Part shown: in pieces, positions 33,670-45,428 of the stretch | How positions within the stretch are numbered: the first letter of the stretch is position 1 | Layout: every line of letters starts with the position of its first letter | From: Elymus sibiricus | Lineage: Eukaryota > Streptophyta > Magnoliopsida > Poales > Poaceae | Reading direction: 5' to 3' | Assembly: GCA_039707655.1 (NCBI GenBank) | Contig: CM077671.1 | Coordinates: 242,831,095 to 242,895,094 of the forward strand | Length of the DNA: 64,000 nucleotides | Position numbers and translations under genes: made by a program | Notes under the pieces: generated by a model | Database searches by the model: none | What the model was told of the DNA's origin: nothing | What the model saw: the letters and a program-made list of their open reading frames with translations, nothing else

Positions 33670-34722
33670 GTACGTATTGTGTTCATTCATCAAGAACGGT
33701 GTTTCTGGTTCTTAAACTTGCAATCGTTCAAATCTATATGAGATGTCCGATTGAGCAATTTCTTCCATATGTCATCTTCTTTTTTGCCAGTAAGAAACCT
33801 TCAGTTTGACACCTGCCAGCACCTCACCAACATCTTCCGTTTGTTGTGGAAGCAGGGAGTGGAGAAATGTTGGAGTTGGAGTGGAGGTCATGCATGCACA
33901 CACACGCATGGCGTTTGCCCATGCACGCACAAGAGCCTGGGGTCAGACGCATGAGCACCTGCCATGTACGCACAAGCGCTAGGCCATGCACACCCCGCAT
34001 CGGCTGCACGCTCTGGCTCCCCAGTCATGCGCACATCCACATCCGGGTACATGCACGGACACATGCCCCGGTCATGCACACACCTGATACACATGCACCA
34101 ATGGGCTTCTTACAAGATGGCTGTACATTTCATTGTGGTGTATTACTAATTAATGATATCCTTGCAACTTTGATTCACACCTACTATTTTTCCCCTCATC
34201 GCCGTTGCTTCCATGCACTGGCCATAAAGCGTCTGTGATGCACTGGGCCTGGGCACGGTGCCGCCGGGCACCAGATCAACATTCCTGGAAAAGAAGAGAA
34301 GCTATTCAGTCACAAACTACAAGGGGTAACGAATAATTGTTCTTTGTATTATTTCTTCTTATGTGTAATTCTAAAACATAATCTAACATCACCTAACTTA
34401 TTTATATGTAGACCACTTCTGCAGAAAAATGTCAAAATGCATAGTTTGTTCCGCATGATTGTGTGTAAGTTAGTGATTAGTCATGCCCTTGCATTATGTG
34501 AAATTCATGCCTCCTCTAGCCAGGCAAGTTTGAATTTCTTTTTGTCGGGATTTCTCCATCATCGATTGGTTTATTTTCATTTGCTTATACTTAACTTCCT
34601 TTCTACCATTTCTTTCTGCGATATTACTACTACTGAACATTTGAGCCAGATGGTTTTACAGAATTTAACTTCTACATTTGTGTTCTAAAAATTTCCGCAG
34701 CAACGCGCGGGGTATCACCTAG
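33196..34722 (+). other. Non-coding stretch ending in a Helitron 3' terminus
   Basis: No gene is supported. It includes the CT microsatellite, a CATGCACACAC-rich low-complexity patch (33890-34100), and AT-rich sequence. It ends CCGCAGCAACGCGCGG, then GGTATCAC, CTAG at 34719-34722 and T, the layout of a plant Helitron 3' end on the plus strand (GC hairpin, about 8 nt, CTAG inserted before T). The 5' TC terminus was not found, so how much of this stretch belongs to the Helitron is unknown. Confidence 0.45.
33602..33667 (+). repeat. (CT)33 microsatellite
   Basis: A perfect 66-nt CT run. Arg-Glu repeat peptides read from the other strand are artefacts of it. Confidence 0.97.
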
Positions 34723-35560
34723 TTTTTAAAGTTTCGGATCATTTGTGCATGAATCTTAGAACAGAGCTGATCTGACCTTATTGCCTTACTAGTGAGACGC
34801 GTGCTCCACTCGCTCATGTCGTTGCGGTTCCCCACATCGGCGACGCCGTTGACGCTCCCTTTCGTTGTCGTGCGAGAGGAGGAGGAGCTCGTACAACACA
34901 TCGATGGTGCCGGCAACGATCCCGTTTGTCACTGTGCGAGAGGAGGAGCTGGGATGGATCTGACAGGTGGCAGCCATGGCGAGGCCGCATAGGTGCGCGG
35001 CGCTCCTCTTCATTGTCGCGGGAGAGGAGGAAGAGCTCAAACACCACATCGACGGGGTCGGCGAAGATCCCATTCCTCGTTGTGCGAGAAGCGAAGAAGC
35101 GGGCAGACGGGTTAGATCCAACATGTGGTAGCCATGGCGACTTCCCTCCTACACCTCCGTCTCCGTCGTTTGTCGTACACGGGCTTGAGCCGCCTCCTCC
35201 ATTCACCGTTGATTGTCGCCGATGGGTCGATGCCCTTCGTCTTATTTGTTGTGGTTTTTCATCGGAGGAGGTGTTGCCTCTCATGGAGGTGGTGCTATCG
35301 GAAGAGATTTTGTTGCTCGCGAAGGCGTTGCTGCCAGAGGAGGTGTTGTTGTTACGCAGAGGCGGTGCGCAAGAGGAGGAGTTGTTGTTGCTCATGGAGG
35401 TGGCATGCTAGAGAGGATCGAAGAGGTCGGCAACTTCGTCTTTCACCCGTTCCCCACTAACGAGCAGCTCGCGCAGGTGTCCGGGCAAGAGTTGTTGCTG
35501 CTCAGGTGGTATGTATGCTTACTCTGCTTTTGATGATTGCTTCTGTTTCTCCCCAATATA
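34723..35560. repeat. GC-rich segment with a degenerate tandem duplication of about 149 bp
   Basis: Blocks recur at a spacing of about 149 bp: TTCGTTGTCGTGCGAGAGGA near 34861 and TTCATTGTCGCGGGAGAGGA near 35009; GATCCCGTT near 34919 and GATCCCATT near 35068. The second half (35230-35450) is built of imperfect GAGGAGGTGTTG-like blocks. Open frames exist on both strands (35395-34814 minus, 34926-35411 plus), but both are low-complexity without known domains, so I do not call a gene. Confidence 0.5.
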
Positions 35561-35679
35561 TACGTATTGTTGCTTGGTGATTGGATTAGTTGCTACGAGA
35601 ATTGATGAAGTTCATACAATATCATAGCAATTTTAGAAATCTTGAAATAGTTACACGGCAAATTTATGATTTTTTTTTA

Positions 35680-37340
35680 TTATAGTACATGGCAATTTAC
35701 TATAAAACGAATGGACTGATCACATGACAATTTTAGGTGTAATTGTGTTCTCTAGAATTTCTCCATGGCAGAATTTGCCATTGTTTTACTGAATAAACAA
35801 CTTGAACTTTTTATTGGTTAATCATTTTCAACAGTTGTCATGGCAAAAAAAAGTTCCTTTTGTGATACTTAACATCTTGTTCTTTGTTCTGGTGACAAAT
35901 CGAACTATTTTAAACAATGACAAAAAAGTAAAATTTTGCCATGTTAATTGTTTGCTTTATGGACCATGGAAAAATCATTTTATAGACACACTGTAAATTT
36001 CTAAGACATTTTTTCAATGATTACATGTCAATTTAGCTCTTATTGCAAATAGCATATATTTTTATCGAACCTAACCAATACAACATTTGCCTTTCATACA
36101 AGGGGTAGTACATTGCCATGATATGCATAGTTGCATACAAGGGGTAGTACATTGCCATGATATGCATAGTTGCTTCGATACAAGTACTCATTTTATTCCC
36201 AGGTTCCATGATGTACAGAGGTTATTTTCCATGGTTTTTCTGGATCATGGCAAATTCAGTCTATGGACCATGGCAATTTCCATTTTGTACAATGGTAAAT
36301 TCCTTTGTTTATGGACCAAGGCAAATTCACTTTATGGACCATGGCAAGTTTACATATTTTTTAAACAAATTGACGTGTTTTCATAGAACAAAATTCGAAA
36401 ACTTGCCATTTGTCCATAGCAAATTTCTAAAAATTGACATCTTTTTCAAATAACAGAAATTCCTAACTCTTCATGAGTCCATTACAAATCCCAAAAGGTT
36501 GCCTTGTTTTTTTAGATAACAAAATTCCCAATTTGCTTATTTTCAGTTTTGTTGTAGTATAAGGGCAGTTATATTTATTTACATCATGGGAAAAAAATTG
36601 TTCAATGGCAAATTTATTGTTGGCGCCTGGTGGATTTATTTTTTCAATCATGACAAAGTTATTGTTTGGACCATGGAAAATTTGTAAGGTAGACCATTGT
36701 AAATTTGTAAGGTAGACCATTGTTAAGTTTTTACATTTTGACCATGGCAAATTTACTTTTTAAACATGCCAACGTTTTTATTTCTAGACCATGGACAAAT
36801 TTATTTGTTTGCACCATGACAGTTTTTTTCAACCATGGAAAAGTTATTGTTTGGACCATGGAAAAATTGTAAGTTAGACCATGACAATTTTTCTTTTTTG
36901 AACTAGGACAAAGTTTTTCTCTGACCATGGCAAACTCATACTTCATACCATGGATTTATATTTTGCACCATGGCAAATTTTTCCTCGACCATGGGAAATT
37001 TTATTGTTTGGACCATGGCAAATTCATACTTCAAACCATGCTAAATTTATATATTATGAACATGACAAACTTTATTACTTTAACCATGGTAATCTTATTG
37101 TTTTGGACTATGGCAAATTTGTTTTGTACACATCAAGGAAACTTTCATCACATACACCATCATAAATTCTGTTTTTGTAAATTATATTTTGAAACATGGC
37201 TAATTTGTTGAACCGAGCATGGTAAAAAAAAAATGTATATCATGGACATTTTCTTGAACACCACATGGAAAAAACAATTTCATTAGACTTTTTCACAAAA
37301 TTTTCTTTTCAATTTTCCATCTTTTTTTATATGAAACAAT
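35680..37340. repeat. Degenerate CCATGGCAAATTT repeat field
   Basis: The motif ACCATGGCAAATTT and close variants (GACCATGGAAAATT, ACCATGACAAA) recur at least 25 times by eye over about 1.65 kb, at irregular spacing of about 20-60 nt, densest at 36640-37130. The core CCATGG is a palindrome. Some copies in the left part are inverted (AAATTTGCCAT). Open frames across it are rich in DHGKF/PWQI-like peptides that merely translate the repeat. I do not recognise the family. Confidence 0.75.
36095..36172 (+). repeat. Exact 39-bp tandem duplication
   Basis: Two identical 39-bp units (36095-36133 and 36134-36172), each starting CATACAAGGGGTAGTACATT and ending ATGCATAGTTG. It lies within the CCATGG repeat field and must be recent because it has no differences. 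Confidence 0.95.
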
Positions 37341-39800
37341 GGCAACTTTAGGTTGAAACATAAATTTGCTAAGTTTTCTTCTATGTGCCTTTTAAGTTCT
37401 GTCATTCTTTAGTTTCATAATTGGTATGGTCTACTCTTACCGACGTGCCTTAGAACATAATTGTTAAGCCTTTTAGTTCAAACCATTTTTGAACACGACA
37501 ACAGTTTATTATACATATTATGGTAATTTTTATTTTACTTTTGCTATTGAAAATCAGATTCAAGGTCCAGCTTCAAGGTTTGATAGTAGTCGTCAACAGG
37601 AAACATTGGACTTTTTATGTCTCTTCTTGTTTTTTTGGCATAACAATGACGTTGGACAATGGGGAGGCCCGTTAAAAGATCTGGTCGGGCTGCTGGGTCA
37701 CACTATGGGGTTCTCCTGGCGAACGAAATCGTTCAATGAATCAACCTTCCATAGTTGTCTCAAAAAAAAATCAACCTTCCATAGCGAACGATTCTTTTGC
37801 TGCAGGGGTCCTTCGAAACTAATGTCCAGTCTTTATTGGGATCTTTTTTTTTTGCGGGGCAGTGATAAGCGTTTTGCCACATACCGCAAATCACATCTAA
37901 TGCCATGTCATATCAACGCCTATGCATGCCAATTACAAATCATAATTCACATTTTTTGCATGCGCTAACTTCCTTTTTTTCTGCATGAGGACGTGCCCCA
38001 TAACCACCTATGCATGTTAATCATAAGTTACAATTTTTTTGAGGGATTAACAGATGGCGAGTCGGTTAAAAAATAACATTTACTCCAGCCCATCTGTAGC
38101 CAATAATTGACCACAAAATTCAGGAGTTGAATTTGGATTCTGTGAACATCAGTTTTTTTTTTTGTTGCACACATAACTAGAATTGGATTTGTAGAATCCC
38201 GAGTGAATTGGTTGGCCCGTCGGTCCATCTCGTCTTCGGTGGACCTAGGGCCATGGAGACGCGGTGGATCATGGCCCTTGCCTGTGGGAGGGTTTCATTT
38301 TTACATATTTCTTTGAGTTTTGTTGCATTTTGTGTCCTGCTCAAGAAGACGAGACGACGGCGACTCGAAGATGGAATAAGGTTTTCTTCGTCTAGCCGCC
38401 GTCTTGGTGATGCATCGAGCATCGTCGGTGGGCATGTGGAGGTCAGTCTCCGGCAGATCTATCTTTGGTGGATTTGCTCAAATCTATTCGTTGTCCGTTT
38501 ACGTTCGTGTGTCTTTAAGTAGGATCCTTCTGATCTATGCTACTCTTCATCGGCAGTGTTGCTATTCTGATGTGCTGGTCCTATGAGGCCTTAAGACGAC
38601 GACTTTCCGACTGTGTACTACAACAAGTTTTGTCCGGCCCGGTGATGGAGGGGCGATTACGGCGGCGCGCCTTTGGCTCGCTTCAGTGCTTCTAGTCATC
38701 ACTAGGATGGCCTACAGATCTTGATGTAATTTTTTTCCTTGATGTTTGTTGTACTGTCATGATTGAAGATGACTAGATCGGAAGTTTTCCCCAAACAAGA
38801 CTAACATAGGGAGCAGATCTTGGTTCAAAGGTTGGACTTTTGAATTTTATTGACCTTACCACATCTCTTACTATGCATACAGACATAGGTGAATTTGGTC
38901 GACCTTAGCACCTCCATTACTATGCATATACACTTGTACATATCTGCATTAAATATGGCCTTTATTGGTAAAAAAAAATTAAATATAAATAGAGTAATAT
39001 ATGAAGTATATGGATACAAAACGTGACAATACAAAATTATTATGTAAATAATAAATTCTTATATTTGTAGCAGTAGCAATAATAATAAGAATTTACGAAA
39101 TTATGTGTATACTTACTATATACATAAATAAATAATTTTAACATATTTAATAATTATTATTATGCATCAGGACATGAAAAAATAATATTTAGTTGAAAAT
39201 AAATATTGTATTAATATAAAATAGATACCATATTATACATATAATATCATTATCATATGGTATATTATTTTGTATATGTCTAGAGTACTTGTATTTTATT
39301 TTGTTCATGTACATATGTAACAATACGTACACAAATTCATGAATGTGCATACATGTACATATTGTAAGTCTTCAAAGTGTTCAACCAAACATAATTTGGA
39401 TTTGACATCATTACTAATTTTGGATGCAATTATATTACCACAGAAACACTAAAAGTGAAGTAGATCTCCAATTTTAATTAGAGAATACACCGCATGTTGC
39501 TACAAGAATCGGATTGCAATATAATTCAATGAAATCCAGTTCTATGAAACAAGAATATTCACAATACTAATATGACATTGAAACTGAAAATTTGTATGAT
39601 TATTGTATAGTTGTAAACTATTTATTAATATAAGTAGCATAATAAAATGAAAAAGTTTTTTACCATGCATATTTGCACATTGACGTGGGTTTTTTCCTAT
39701 GTATGGTAAGGTGACATGTTTGCATTAGTGAAGATTACTTATTTAGCTGTATAGAATTATCATGGAATCGGAGTTAGTTTAAAAAAGGAATCGAAATTAG
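37341..39800. other. Unassigned, partly AT-rich sequence
   Basis: No gene is supported. A 15-bp block TCAACCTTCCATAG occurs twice (37740 and 37777). At 38580-38800 there is a GC-rich stretch running into GATCTTGATGTAATTTTTTT and a CATGATTGAAGATG block, which looks like the 3' part of a retroposed or transposon-derived sequence, unclassified. 38990-39310 is strongly AT-rich with TAATAATTATTATT-type runs. Confidence 0.4.
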
Positions 39801-39802
39801 TA

Positions 39803-40013
39803 CTCCCTTCGGTTGGGTTTATAAGTCGGACACAAATTTCTAGGTCTTTCATTTGACTAATAAATATGCATAATACGCCACAAAAGATAGATGGTTAGAA
39901 ACTTCATTTGATGACGAATCTAAAGACATTTTTTGTAAAATAATTTAATGTCTTTCTAATCAAATTGGAGTCCTAAAAACATGTGCCCGGCTTATAAACC
40001 CAACCAGAGGGAG
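39803..40013. mobile_element. Stowaway-type MITE (Tc1/mariner), 211 bp
   Basis: The left end CTCCCTTCGGTTGGGTTTAT and the right end (reverse complement CTCCCTCTGGTTGGGTTTAT) form terminal inverted repeats with two mismatches in the first 20 bp. TA dinucleotides flank it (39801-39802, 40014-40015). Size, CTCCCT start and TA duplication are those of Stowaway elements. It has no coding capacity. Confidence 0.88.
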
Positions 40014-40015
40014 TA

Positions 40016-40826
40016 GCTAAACTCCATTTCCCAAATTTACACTTTATAAAAATAAATTAGGTTTGTAACCTTTACCATTACAAAGGGGAGTCGAAATAGA
40101 AGTGTGTTTGTAAATCCCCTCCACTCAACCCTACCCGCCACCCAAAGCCACCTTCAACCTCACCACCTCGAGCCCTCCCCTCTCCTGTCCGAAGGCCTCG
40201 TCGACGGCAGGGGGAGTGGGATCCGTCCCTTTTGGTTTTTTCTTAATTTTCTTCTTCTCCAAGGTTTTTGGACCTAGTGGCATCGGCGATGTGTTGGTGG
40301 CGATGCCGTGTTGGAATAAGGTCTCTCCGCCTCTCCCTACTTCGACGACATCCGATCCGTCGTCGATGAAAGGCTTGTGAAGTTAGATGTTGCCTCATTT
40401 GTTGGCTTCTTTTGAATCTTGGTAGGAGTGCCAATCAAGGAGAGCAATTGGTTGGATCTTGGCGTGGGGACTTCATTATCGTCTTTTTGATTTGTTCGGC
40501 GACATGGTCTGGGTTCTCCGACCCTCTAAACCGGTGGTGAAGAATGGTAAGCCTCTGTTGCATGGGTTGATGCCTTTCTAGATCTCGTTTAAAGCGGCGA
40601 GGGATTGTTGCGGTCTTCAAAGCCTGGTATGACAAGGGTGTTCACAGGTGGGTCTTATCGTTGCTATTGGTTTGGTGCAAATTTAATTTTTCGATAGGCA
40701 ACGTACTGTCGGAGGATGAAAATAACCAACATAATTTTCCATGTAGTCCACTTTATATTGATCATTTTGTGTCAAAATTATCTTTTCATTGTAATTATTG
40801 TAATTAGCTACTGTCTTTCTTAATAA
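40016..40826. other. Unassigned sequence between MITE and Helitron end
   Basis: No gene is supported. 40110-40660 is GC-richer, with short Arg-rich open frames on the minus strand (40635-40435, 40434-40243) that show no domain; its composition resembles LINE or Helitron-internal sequence. Confidence 0.4.
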
Positions 40827-41046
40827 CTAGTAGAATGCCCGTGCGTTGCCACGGGCCTTTTAATATTTTTGTTTGTTGCATATTGAAACATAACGCACTT
40901 CAAATTTTACATGCATAGAAAAGATTTCTAGCAATAGTCGATAAGTATTATTGATGCAATGTATTTCCGTTTTCCCACTTCATCTGCATCTCCATTATTT
41001 CTTTTTAGTTGAAATGTATTAAAATGTAATTTGATAACATATACAT
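40827..41046 (-). mobile_element. Helitron 3' end, minus strand
   Basis: On the minus strand the hairpin GCCCGTGGCAACGCACGGGC (40856-40837; perfect 7-bp stem, 6-nt loop) is followed by ATTCTA and CTAG (40830-40827), then T. This is the classic plant Helitron terminus. The body should extend to higher coordinates but is interrupted 220 bp in by the LTR element that starts at 41047. The 5' TC end should be to the right of the window. Confidence 0.7.
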
Positions 41047-44000
41047 TGTGACGCCCCCAAATTTCGACCGTACGCTAATCAAACACGCAATGCGTACGAC
41101 CAAGATTAGGGACTCACTGATCGATATCACAACACAACACTAGACACAAATTTAAGTCATACAGCTTCATATTACAAGCCAGGGGCCTCGAGGGCTCGAA
41201 TACAAAGCTCGACAAGCACGAGTCAGTGGAAGCAAACAATATCTGAGTACAGACATAAGTTAAACAAGTTTTGCCTTAAGAAGGCTAGCACAAACATAAG
41301 CAGCGGATCGAAAGAGGCGAGGCCTCCTGCCTGGGAACCTCCTAACTACTCCTGAGCGTCGGCACTCTCCACGTAGTAGTAGGCTCCAGCGGTGGTGTAG
41401 TAGTCGTCTCCGGCGTACTCCATTTCCTGGGCTCCATCGTCTGAACGCAGAAACGTATCGAGAGGGAAAGAGAATGCAAAGCAGCGGTGAGTACTCATCC
41501 AAAGTACTCGCAAGACTGACATCAGAACTATGCTAAGTATGCATCAGTATCAAGGAATGGGGTTATATCTGGGCTGACTGCAGAAAGCAAGAATAGGGGG
41601 AAGGCCTAGTCCTATCGAAGACTAGCATCTTCAGCATCTTGCAGCATTACAAGAGAGTAGACTGGTATCTCAAATATAGTCATATTATTGTAGCAATTTT
41701 ATTAAGTAACCACGCCCAGAGATTCTTCCTTGACTCCCTGCGAGGAAGCAATCCCGGAGCCAACATTCATTTCAAATTTAAATCACAGTTATAGTTGTAT
41801 AAGGTCAAGGTACAACTCCAAGTCATCCTGTTACCGTGGACACGGCTATTCGAATAGTTTATTCATCCCTGCAGGGGTGCACCGCATTTCCAACACGCCT
41901 GATCACCTCCGGCCGGACACACTTTCCTGGGTCATGCCCGGCCTCGGGATAGCAGCACGTCGTCGCCCCACCTAGGCTCAACGAAGAGGCCAGCCCGCCG
42001 GTCTAAATCCTAAGCGCGCAGGGGTCATGGGCCCAATCACCCTTTGCACTCCTACACGATGCGAAGGCGGCCGGAAGCAGACCTAGCACACTCCAGTCCA
42101 AGAGCTGTACCGTCCAGTCCAATCCGGCGTGCGCCGCTCCATTGCTGACGTCCGAAGAGCTTCGGCTGATACAACGACGCTGAGTACCCATAACTTCTCC
42201 CACGTGATGGTTTGGTGCGTAAAAGGGCCAACGACCCAACTCAGATCAAGTACCCAACCCATTAGCATTTTATTAATGCGGGGCAAGCGCGAACCATAAA
42301 GTGCGGTCCCGTCACCCCGACTCGAGGATGTGTGGCAAGGGCCTCTCCTGCCCGTCCACGCCTCACATAACCTTTTGGATGCCTTACCGGCGCATCCCAC
42401 CACATCTCACACACGGGTACCCTTGGGGCCGACCCGTCTCAAGACTGTCGGGAACTCAGGTCCACCTCAACCAGGGTGGTACCGCCTGTCCCTCCAGTCC
42501 CGTCTTTCACGTGTAATAAATGTCAAGTCAAAGTAACTGTGTGTATAAAACATCAAGACGGAACCTGAGGAATCACCCTCAATGGTCCCTGCTCGATGAA
42601 AACCGTCAAGGTGGACCTAGAGGAATCACCCTCGAGGGTTGCACACCTGAGGGGTTGCACGACAGAGTCATCGTCGGGAGTGGTGAAGGAGGCATCACTC
42701 TCGATAACCACGACCGACTAGCTGCACTACAGAGCTAGCATCATGAGTACTTCACGAGGTGTCACCCTCGGTACTCGATAGTAGCTCTGCAGAGTCGTAC
42801 AATTAAGGGGTGTGCGGTGATGTGAGGGACCTGGCTTGTCGGTCGGTTGACCGAGTCTTCGAGTCGTCGATGAAGAAGCAGGGGCAACTGGGACTAAGGG
42901 GGGTCACAGGGGATTCACTGATTAACCTATACTAAGCAGTTGATATGATTGCAGGTACAGTAGCAGTTTATCAAAAACAGGCTATGCATCAGAATAGGAG
43001 CTAACTAATACAGTAGCAAAATCTAATGCAAGAATAAGAGGGAAAGGAATAGGCGATATCGGAATGCTCAAGAGGGGGTTACTTGCCTTGCTGCTCTGCG
43101 GCAAATGCCTGATCGTCAATGGTGTAGTCGTACCCGGCAGCACCGTCAGTCTCGGCGTCTACCGGAGAGAAGAGGGGGGAAGAAACAATAAATATAAAGC
43201 AGACAAATGCATCACGATGCATGACATGGCAATACGCAGAGCTAGGCATGCACTAACGCAGGGCTACACGTCGCAGACGGGTCGGAAGAATATCTGACGA
43301 TATTTCCCGGGTCTCGGGCTACTACCGGACAGGCGAAAACGATGGAAAAGTTCCATGTTTGCTATGCTAGAGGCATGTGACAGACGAACAGACAGCGTAG
43401 TCGGATTCGTGGGATTTTTCTGATCAACTTTCATGTATAAATTATTTTCATCCGGATTACGGATTATTTTATATTAATTTCTAAAGTTTTATTAATATTC
43501 AGAAATTAAAATAGATTCTTTAAATTCAATACTTGTATTGATGACATCAGCATGATGTCATGCTGACATCAGCAGTCAACAGTCTCAGTTGACTGGTCAA
43601 ACTGACCAGTGGGCCCCACCTGTCAGTGTCACAGTTTTAATTGTGTTTAATTATTATTAATCACAATTAATTAAGGGGGTGGGTCCCACCTGTTAGTCAC
43701 TGTTTAAAAATTAATTAGCAGAATTAATTAACAGTTTAATTAATTAATCTAATTAAACTTAATCATCTAATTAATTAATTAATTAATTAATTCACTAATT
43801 AATTAGTTAATTAATTTAACTAATTTTTATTTATTTATTTATTATTTATTTTATTTTATTTTTAAACGTTTTCAGGGGGCGGGCCCTCACTGTCATCCTC
43901 TGTGGAGGGGGGGTTAGAGGGGTTAATCCCCCCTCCCTAATAGAATCGGGCCGGGGCGGCCGACGGCGACAAGTGGCAGCAGGGGGGCGAGCGCGCCAGC

Positions 44001-45194
44001 GGCGGGGAGCAGTCGGGCGAGGGACAGGCGAGCGGGGCGGGCCGGGAGGCGCGGTCGGAGCCGGAAGGGGACGCGGAAAACGTGCGGGCGCGGCGAGGCA
44101 CCGGAGCGGGGCCACGGCGATGTAGAGCCGCACCGGCGGGCGTAGGCGCCAGCGGGTGCGCGTGCGCGGCGCGGCAAGGACGCCTATGGCGCGGTGAGCG
44201 CGCGTACGTGCGCGCGCGGGGGAGGCCGAGGCGCGGCCGGAGCGCGGCGCCGACGGCGTGCGGGCGCAGGGCGGTTCCGGTCAGAGGGGGAGGAAAGAAG
44301 GGACGGGAGGAGGAGGCCATGGCCTCACCGGCGGCTGTAGGGGGGCGGGGGCGGCGAGGCTCGGTGGAGCCGGCGAGGAGGAGGCGGGGAGGCGACGGTG
44401 ACGGTTGGCGCGGCGACGGCAGGGGGGAGCCGGGCGCAGGCGGAGGGGACCGGCGGCGCGAGGTGCGGGCAACGGCATGGACGAGGCGAGGCGGGACCGG
44501 GGTGGTCCGGCGGTGGCGGGGGGGGCGAGCAGGCGGCGGTGGCGGCGGGCGTCGGGGTCGGGTCCCGATCCAGATCAGGACCGAGAGGGGAGGAGAGAGG
44601 AGTGGGGGGATCGGGGTGAGTGGGGGGGTCGGCTGTCGGTGCGGGGGGGCGGGTTGTAGGGCAGCGGGGGGGTTGGTGGACCGGCCTGCTGGGCCGGCTA
44701 GGTGGGCCGAGGCCCAGTAGGCCGGGGGGGTCTTTTCCTTTTCTTTTATTTTGTAATTTCTTTTCTATTACCTTTTGTTTGTTTATTTCTTTTTACACTT
44801 TTATTTTATTTTAGTTTTATGAAACTTAAAAGTTGTACCTAAAATAGCATCACCAATTATACCACTGCCACAAAAAGGTTTTACCCCCAAATAAAATAGT
44901 TTAGTATTTTATTAATTTGAAAAGGACATTTAATTAAATGTTCTGCTGCTGTTTTAATTATTTTAGTGCATTTAAACACTTTATAAAAATGTGGTTTCAA
45001 CAGGACAAATATCCAGAGAATACTTGCCACACTTTGAACATTTTTGTTTTCATGTCTGACAAAATTGAATTTTGACTTTCATCTGAATTTGAATTTGAAT
45101 AGGATTTGGGTTAACGCGAGATTAACAACGATAACAGTGATGACATGGCATCATTAGCATGGGATTACTGTAGCCTAATTATCCGGGCGTCACA
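41047..45194 (-). repeat. 3' LTR of the LARD-like element
   Basis: 4148 bp. It contains a TAATTAATT-rich tract at 43630-43860 and, directly next to it, a very GC-rich island (43865-44740) with many runs of G. Open frames in the island on both strands (up to 212 codons) are Gly/Arg or Pro/Ala/Arg-rich with no domain and I do not call them genes. The TG start at the 45194 end is preceded on the minus strand by a purine stretch GTGGAGGAGAAT (polypurine tract). Confidence 0.88.
43865..44740. other. GC-rich island inside the LTR
   Basis: Abrupt change from a TTAATTAATT tract to very high GC with repeated GGCGGGG, GGGGGG and CGCGCG runs. CpG is plentiful, unusual for a methylated retrotransposon that is decaying by deamination. 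It could be the LTR's promoter and leader region. Confidence 0.6.
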
Positions 45195-45391
45195 ATTCTC
45201 CTCCACTAACAAGAATTCTCGTCCCGAGAATTAAGAGGTAGGGTAAGGGAAAAAGTTCTGGTTACGAAATTCTAACGGGTCTTCTCGGTCTTGGTTGCCC
45301 TCATCAAAGAGGTTGATTCCTTTCGTTGATGTCTTCATTTCTCTGCTTCAGGTCATCCTAATGAAATTGTCATCGTTCCTTCGGTATCCTC
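45195..45391 (-). mobile_element. LARD-like internal domain, 3' flank of the CACTA insertion
   Basis: Short non-coding piece between the 3' LTR and the CACTA. It is contiguous with 59095 once the CACTA and one ATC copy are removed. Confidence 0.75.
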
Positions 45392-45394
45392 ATC

Positions 45395-45428
45395 CACTAC
45401 TAGAAATCCCCATATTTCCGACGGTGAA
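45395..45428 (+). repeat. CACTA left terminal inverted repeat
   Basis: 34 bp, matches the right end in 33 of 34 positions; the mismatch is at position 18 (A versus T). Confidence 0.95.

Noticed and set aside
33450..33693. Arg-Glu repeat ORFs
   Set aside because: Products of the CT microsatellite at 33602-33667.
33824..34238. His/Thr/Cys-rich ORFs in several frames
   Set aside because: They read a CATGCACACAC low-complexity patch; all frames are open together, which is typical of simple sequence.
34814..35411. 193-codon minus and 161-codon plus ORFs
   Set aside because: Opposed overlapping frames over imperfect tandem repeats, low complexity, no domain.
36087..37211. ORFs with repeated DHGKF and PWQ peptides
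   Set aside because: They translate the CCATGGCAAATTT repeat field rather than a conserved protein.
37489..37968. 159-codon ORF on the plus strand
   Set aside because: Mixed simple-sequence and AT-rich DNA, no domain, no splice or promoter context.
41730..41975. 81-codon ORF present at both ends (also 63641-63886)
   Set aside because: Present twice only because it lies in the two LTR copies; no domain or coding sign.
44082..44720. 212-codon Gly/Arg-rich ORF in the LTR
   Set aside because: Lies in a GC island inside an LTR with competing frames on the other strand; no domain.
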